A DNA stretch of 64,000 nt, taken from Clostridia bacterium (GTDB taxonomy: Bacteria; Bacillota; Clostridia; Oscillospirales; Acutalibacteraceae). The notes below the pieces were generated by a model. That model did not search any database and had not been told where the DNA came from. It saw only the letters and a list, made by a program, of their open reading frames with translations. Shown here one piece after another: positions 61,450 to 64,000 of the stretch. Position 1 is the first letter of the stretch. Every line of letters begins with the position of its first letter. The translations under genes and the position numbers were made by a program. Location of the stretch: positions 1 to 64,000 of the forward strand of contig JAGAJB010000036.1 of NCBI GenBank assembly GCA_017626295.1, read 5' to 3'.

Positions 61450-62154
61450 ATGGAATATTTATTTTTAGTGCTTGGTGTAATTGCGGTTGTTATTTTTTGT
61501 TTTAACCGTAAAGCAGTTGTGCCTTTAAATACGGTCGTAATAAAAGGCATTGCCAGCATTTTCTTTGTGTTTACGGCACTCTTTGCCTATATAGGTAATC
61601 CCGATTGTCCCGACTATTTAGGTGGGTTTACTGTAGCGGGTGCTTGTATGGGAATGATTGGTGACATTGTTCTTGATTTAAAATATACATATTCAAAAGA
61701 TTCCGATAAATTTCTCAGAATGGGTTTTATCAGTTTTCTGATAGGTCATTTGTTTTATTTTGTTTCTCTTATTTCGGCCTACGGAGCAGAAATCAAAAAC
61801 TTCATTTTCGCACTCTGTGGCGGTGCTTTAATGTTTGCTTTCGTAATCCTTTCCGAGAAAATTTTGAAAATCAAATACGGTAAATTTAAAATAATTACGG
61901 CTGTTTATATCGGTATCGTGGGTTTAAGTGTCGGTTTGGGTAACAGTTATGCGTTGTTTGAAACCAGTACTCATACAGTTATTTTTGCCGTTGCCATGTG
62001 TTTATTCCTTCTTTCCGATGCACTCTTAGCGGGTCTTTATTTCGGTATTGATGAAAAAGACAGAAAAAACCAAGCCGCTATAACTTTTAATCATTTATTT
62101 TACTACATAGCACAATATCTTATTGCTGCTTCACTTATTTTTTACAGAGGGTAA
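61450..62154 (+). CDS. YhhN/TMEM86-family lysoplasmalogenase-like protein
   Basis: A 234-residue protein with eight predicted helices. MIGDIVLDL (about 76-84) and GFISFLIGHLFYFVSL (about 98-113) with LFLLSDALLAG (about 195-205) are the conserved acidic and His motifs of the YhhN family, whose mammalian member TMEM86B cleaves vinyl-ether lysoplasmalogens. Clostridia make plasmalogens, so the role is plausible, but activity is inference. GAGGTGGGG precedes the ATG. The next gene starts after two bases. Confidence 0.8.
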   Translation: MEYLFLVLGVIAVVIFCFNRKAVVPLNTVVIKGIASIFFVFTALFAYIGNPDCPDYLGGFTVAGACMGMIGDIVLDLKYTYSKDSDKFLRMGFISFLIGHLFYFVSLISAYGAEIKNFIFALCGGALMFAFVILSEKILKIKYGKFKIITAVYIGIVGLSVGLGNSYALFETSTHTVIFAVAMCLFLLSDALLAGLYFGIDEKDRKNQAAITFNHLFYYIAQYLIAASLIFYRG

Positions 62155-62156
62155 TT

Positions 62157-63329
62157 ATGCTTACTTCAAAATTATACTACGAGGATGCTTACATTAAAGT
62201 TTTTAATGCAAGTGTCCTCTCTTGCGAATTTACAGGGGAGTTTTATGAAATTATTCTTGATAAAACCGCCTTTTTCCCCGAGGGTGGCGGTCAAAAGGCT
62301 GACTGCGGTTTTATCGGAGATGCAGAAATAACCGATGTACAAGAGGTTAACGGCGAGATTATTCATTTTTCAAAAAACTCTTTAACAGTCGGTCAACAGT
62401 ATGAGTGTAAAATTGACTGGGGTATACGTTTCGGGAGAATGCAAAATCATAGCGGTGAGCACATAGTTTCGGGTATTGTCCACAGTATGTTCGGTTACGA
62501 TAACGTGGGCTTTCATATGGAAAATAATTATGTAACCGTTGATTTTAGCGGTGAACTAAACCGCGACCAACTGGATTTAATCGAAGAAAAGGCGAATATT
62601 GCAGTTTTTTCAAATTACAAAATTAAATGTTATTTTCCCGATGTTGATGAACTTTCTGATCTCGATTACAGAAGTAAACTTGATTTGACGGAAAATGTCC
62701 GTTTGGTTGAAATAGAAAATATTGATTTATGTGCCTGTTGCGCTCCCCACGTGAATTTAACAGGTGAGATAGGTGTTATTAAAATACTTGATTTTATGAG
62801 GCATCGCGGTGGAGTCAGAATAGTTATGAAATGCGGTTTTGATGCCCTGCACGACTATCGTGAAAAATATAAAAGCGTTTATGAAGTATCGGGACTTCTT
62901 TCGGCAAAACAGTGCGAGATTTCTGATTCTGTCGGGCGCTTGCTGCAAGAAATTGATTCTGTTCGCAGAGATTTTTACAATTTTAAACTATCGGTTGCGG
63001 AAAACGCTAAGACCAATCTCTTATCAGCAGGTGAGTGTTCTTATTTTATAACAAATGGCTATGATGCCGATATGATGCGCGAACTTGTAAATTTCAGTAT
63101 GTTAAACAGTAAACTTTGCATGATTTTTTCAGGTGACGACAACAACGGTTATTCGTATATTGCCGGCAGTTTATCACTTGATATGAAAAAAGTTGCAAAA
63201 GCAATAAACACCGTACTTAGCGGTAGAGGTGGCGGCAGAGATACTATGATTCAAGGTAAAGTTTCTGCCCATAAAAATTTTATTGTCGATTTTATTACTA
63301 ATATAGATTTAGGTGATTTTAATGGTTGA
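62157..63329 (+). CDS. AlaX-type alanyl-tRNA editing protein
   Basis: A 390-residue protein. It has an AlaRS-like OB/threonyl-editing domain with zinc ligands His98 and His102 in NHSGEHIVSG and Cys194-His198 in CCAPH. A coiled-coil and a C-terminal DHHA1-type domain (SGDDNNGYSYIAGSL, then GRGGGRDTMIQGKV) follow. It hydrolyses mischarged Ser- or Gly-tRNA-Ala in trans. Start ATG 62157 follows the YhhN stop by two bases, and its own stop overlaps the next gene. It is complete and has all metal ligands. Confidence 0.93.
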   Translation: MLTSKLYYEDAYIKVFNASVLSCEFTGEFYEIILDKTAFFPEGGGQKADCGFIGDAEITDVQEVNGEIIHFSKNSLTVGQQYECKIDWGIRFGRMQNHSGEHIVSGIVHSMFGYDNVGFHMENNYVTVDFSGELNRDQLDLIEEKANIAVFSNYKIKCYFPDVDELSDLDYRSKLDLTENVRLVEIENIDLCACCAPHVNLTGEIGVIKILDFMRHRGGVRIVMKCGFDALHDYREKYKSVYEVSGLLSAKQCEISDSVGRLLQEIDSVRRDFYNFKLSVAENAKTNLLSAGECSYFITNGYDADMMRELVNFSMLNSKLCMIFSGDDNNGYSYIAGSLSLDMKKVAKAINTVLSGRGGGRDTMIQGKVSAHKNFIVDFITNIDLGDFNG

Positions 63330-64000
63330 TTACAGAAAAAAACCTCCGAGAGGCTCAATGCCTCAGCCGGACCATATTTTTATAAGTTTTAACGGGGATG
63401 CCAAAACCTCAATGGCGGTCACTTGGCGAACATCAATAGATGTAACAAGCGGTTACGCCCTTTGCAGAAAAGACGGAACAGATGAATATATGCGTTATGA
63501 TGCAGATAGTGATGTTTTTGAAAGCGATATTGACATCAGTAATATGTTCTGGGCGCGTATGACTAATCTTGAACCGGGTACGAAATATTATTATACTGTT
63601 GGTAATGATGAATTCAGAAGTGATGAATTTTACTTTACTACCGAGGAAGAGAATGCCGAAAGTTTCAAATTTATCTGTGTTTCCGATCAGCAGTCGGGTG
63701 AACCCCACGATTTGCCCGATTACTCTGGTTTCAATGAATTTTTAAATTCGGTCCTTGCTGAAAATCCGGATACAAAATTCATTTTAACAGGTGGTGACAA
63801 TACGGACTGCGGTCAGCACGAAGTTCAGTGGAACGGAGCGTTTTCGGGACTTAAAGGCATAGTAGAACATATTCCCTTTATGATGACTTTGGGAAATCAC
63901 GATAATCGCGGTTTTGAAGATTATAAAAACGGAATAGGCAGATATTATTCCGAGCCTGCAGAATTTTTCGGTAAGCAGTTCAAAGGTTCTTATCCTTATA
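63322..64000 (+). CDS. Purple-acid-phosphatase-like protein, 3' end beyond the window
   Basis: The frame is open from ATG 63322 to the last base (226 residues), so the gene is partial. Residues about 17-110 form a fibronectin-III-like purple acid phosphatase N-terminal domain (PQPDHIFISFNG, then TSMAVTWRTS and NLEPGTKYYYTVG). The metallophosphoesterase core follows with CVSDQQSG, LTGGDNTDC and TLGNHDNRG. The first metal motif has Asp-Gln-Gln instead of Asp-x-His. There is no signal peptide, which is rare in this family. It overlaps the AlaX gene by eight bases. Confidence 0.85.
   Translation, partial: MVDYRKKPPRGSMPQPDHIFISFNGDAKTSMAVTWRTSIDVTSGYALCRKDGTDEYMRYDADSDVFESDIDISNMFWARMTNLEPGTKYYYTVGNDEFRSDEFYFTTEEENAESFKFICVSDQQSGEPHDLPDYSGFNEFLNSVLAENPDTKFILTGGDNTDCGQHEVQWNGAFSGLKGIVEHIPFMMTLGNHDNRGFEDYKNGIGRYYSEPAEFFGKQFKGSYPY

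Overview
The window looks like chromosomal DNA of a low-GC, Gram-positive, gut-type anaerobe of the Clostridia, possibly Oscillospirales or Ruminococcaceae. This lineage call is an inference from gene content: a phenylalanine T-box leader before pheST, an IreB-type phosphoprotein, a DivIVA-type protein, RodA, GTP-dependent PEP carboxykinase, and many glycosidases and sugar catabolic genes. Promoters are of sigma-A type, and several pairs of -35 and -10 boxes sit exactly 17 bp apart. I see no rRNA, tRNA, transposase, integrase, phage gene or CRISPR array. Apart from a short scrambled stretch near the left end, the region reads as stable chromosome.

Layout. 0-5.3 kb: the end of a cut gene, a DUF3784 membrane protein, a striking array of eight small hairpins, an FAD oxidoreductase bracketed by a perfect 50-bp direct repeat, a large membrane-anchored beta-helix glycosidase-like protein, and decayed coding remnants. 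5.3-11.4 kb: a YgjV-like membrane protein converging on a five-gene minus-strand operon (Gfo/Idh/MocA oxidoreductase, MFS transporter, patatin, alkaline-phosphatase-fold enzyme with a LamG-like tail, TSUP permease). 11.4-21 kb, plus strand: nitroreductase, ZIP metal transporter, sfsA with an apparent AUA start, GH38 alpha-mannosidase, carB and an anion permease. 21-25.9 kb: GH30 glycosidase on the minus strand, then a two-component system. 25.9-33 kb, minus strand: a condensation-domain protein paired with a GH3-family acyl-adenylating enzyme, a DapA-family aldolase, pckG and an alpha/beta hydrolase.

33-38.1 kb, plus strand: divIVA-like, orphan fumarase beta subunit, DUF47-like, pcrA helicase and a small membrane protein. 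38.2-46.5 kb: rodA on the minus strand, then tsaE-tsaB-rpiB-phosphoesterase on the plus strand, then ireB with a small conserved gene, and pheS-pheT under a T-box, all on the minus strand. 46.5-50.3 kb: a ChbG-type deacetylase diverging from a sugar isomerase, CBM9-like protein and GH18 protein. 50.3-61.1 kb: one long minus-strand myo-inositol operon, iolC-sanA-like-iolB-iolD-iolE-iolA-iolG, followed without a gap by an FAD phytoene-desaturase-like enzyme and a ferredoxin-reductase/ferredoxin fusion. 61.4-64 kb, plus strand: lysoplasmalogenase-like protein, AlaX-type editing protein and a truncated purple-acid-phosphatase-like protein.

The genes suggest a life on plant- or host-derived glycans and inositol: extracellular or surface glycosidases, intracellular sugar isomerases and dehydrogenases, inositol breakdown to acetyl-CoA and triose phosphate, and gluconeogenesis through PckG. 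The least ordinary elements are the hairpin array, the GH3 plus condensation-domain pair, the redox pair at the end of the iol operon, and the AUA start of sfsA.
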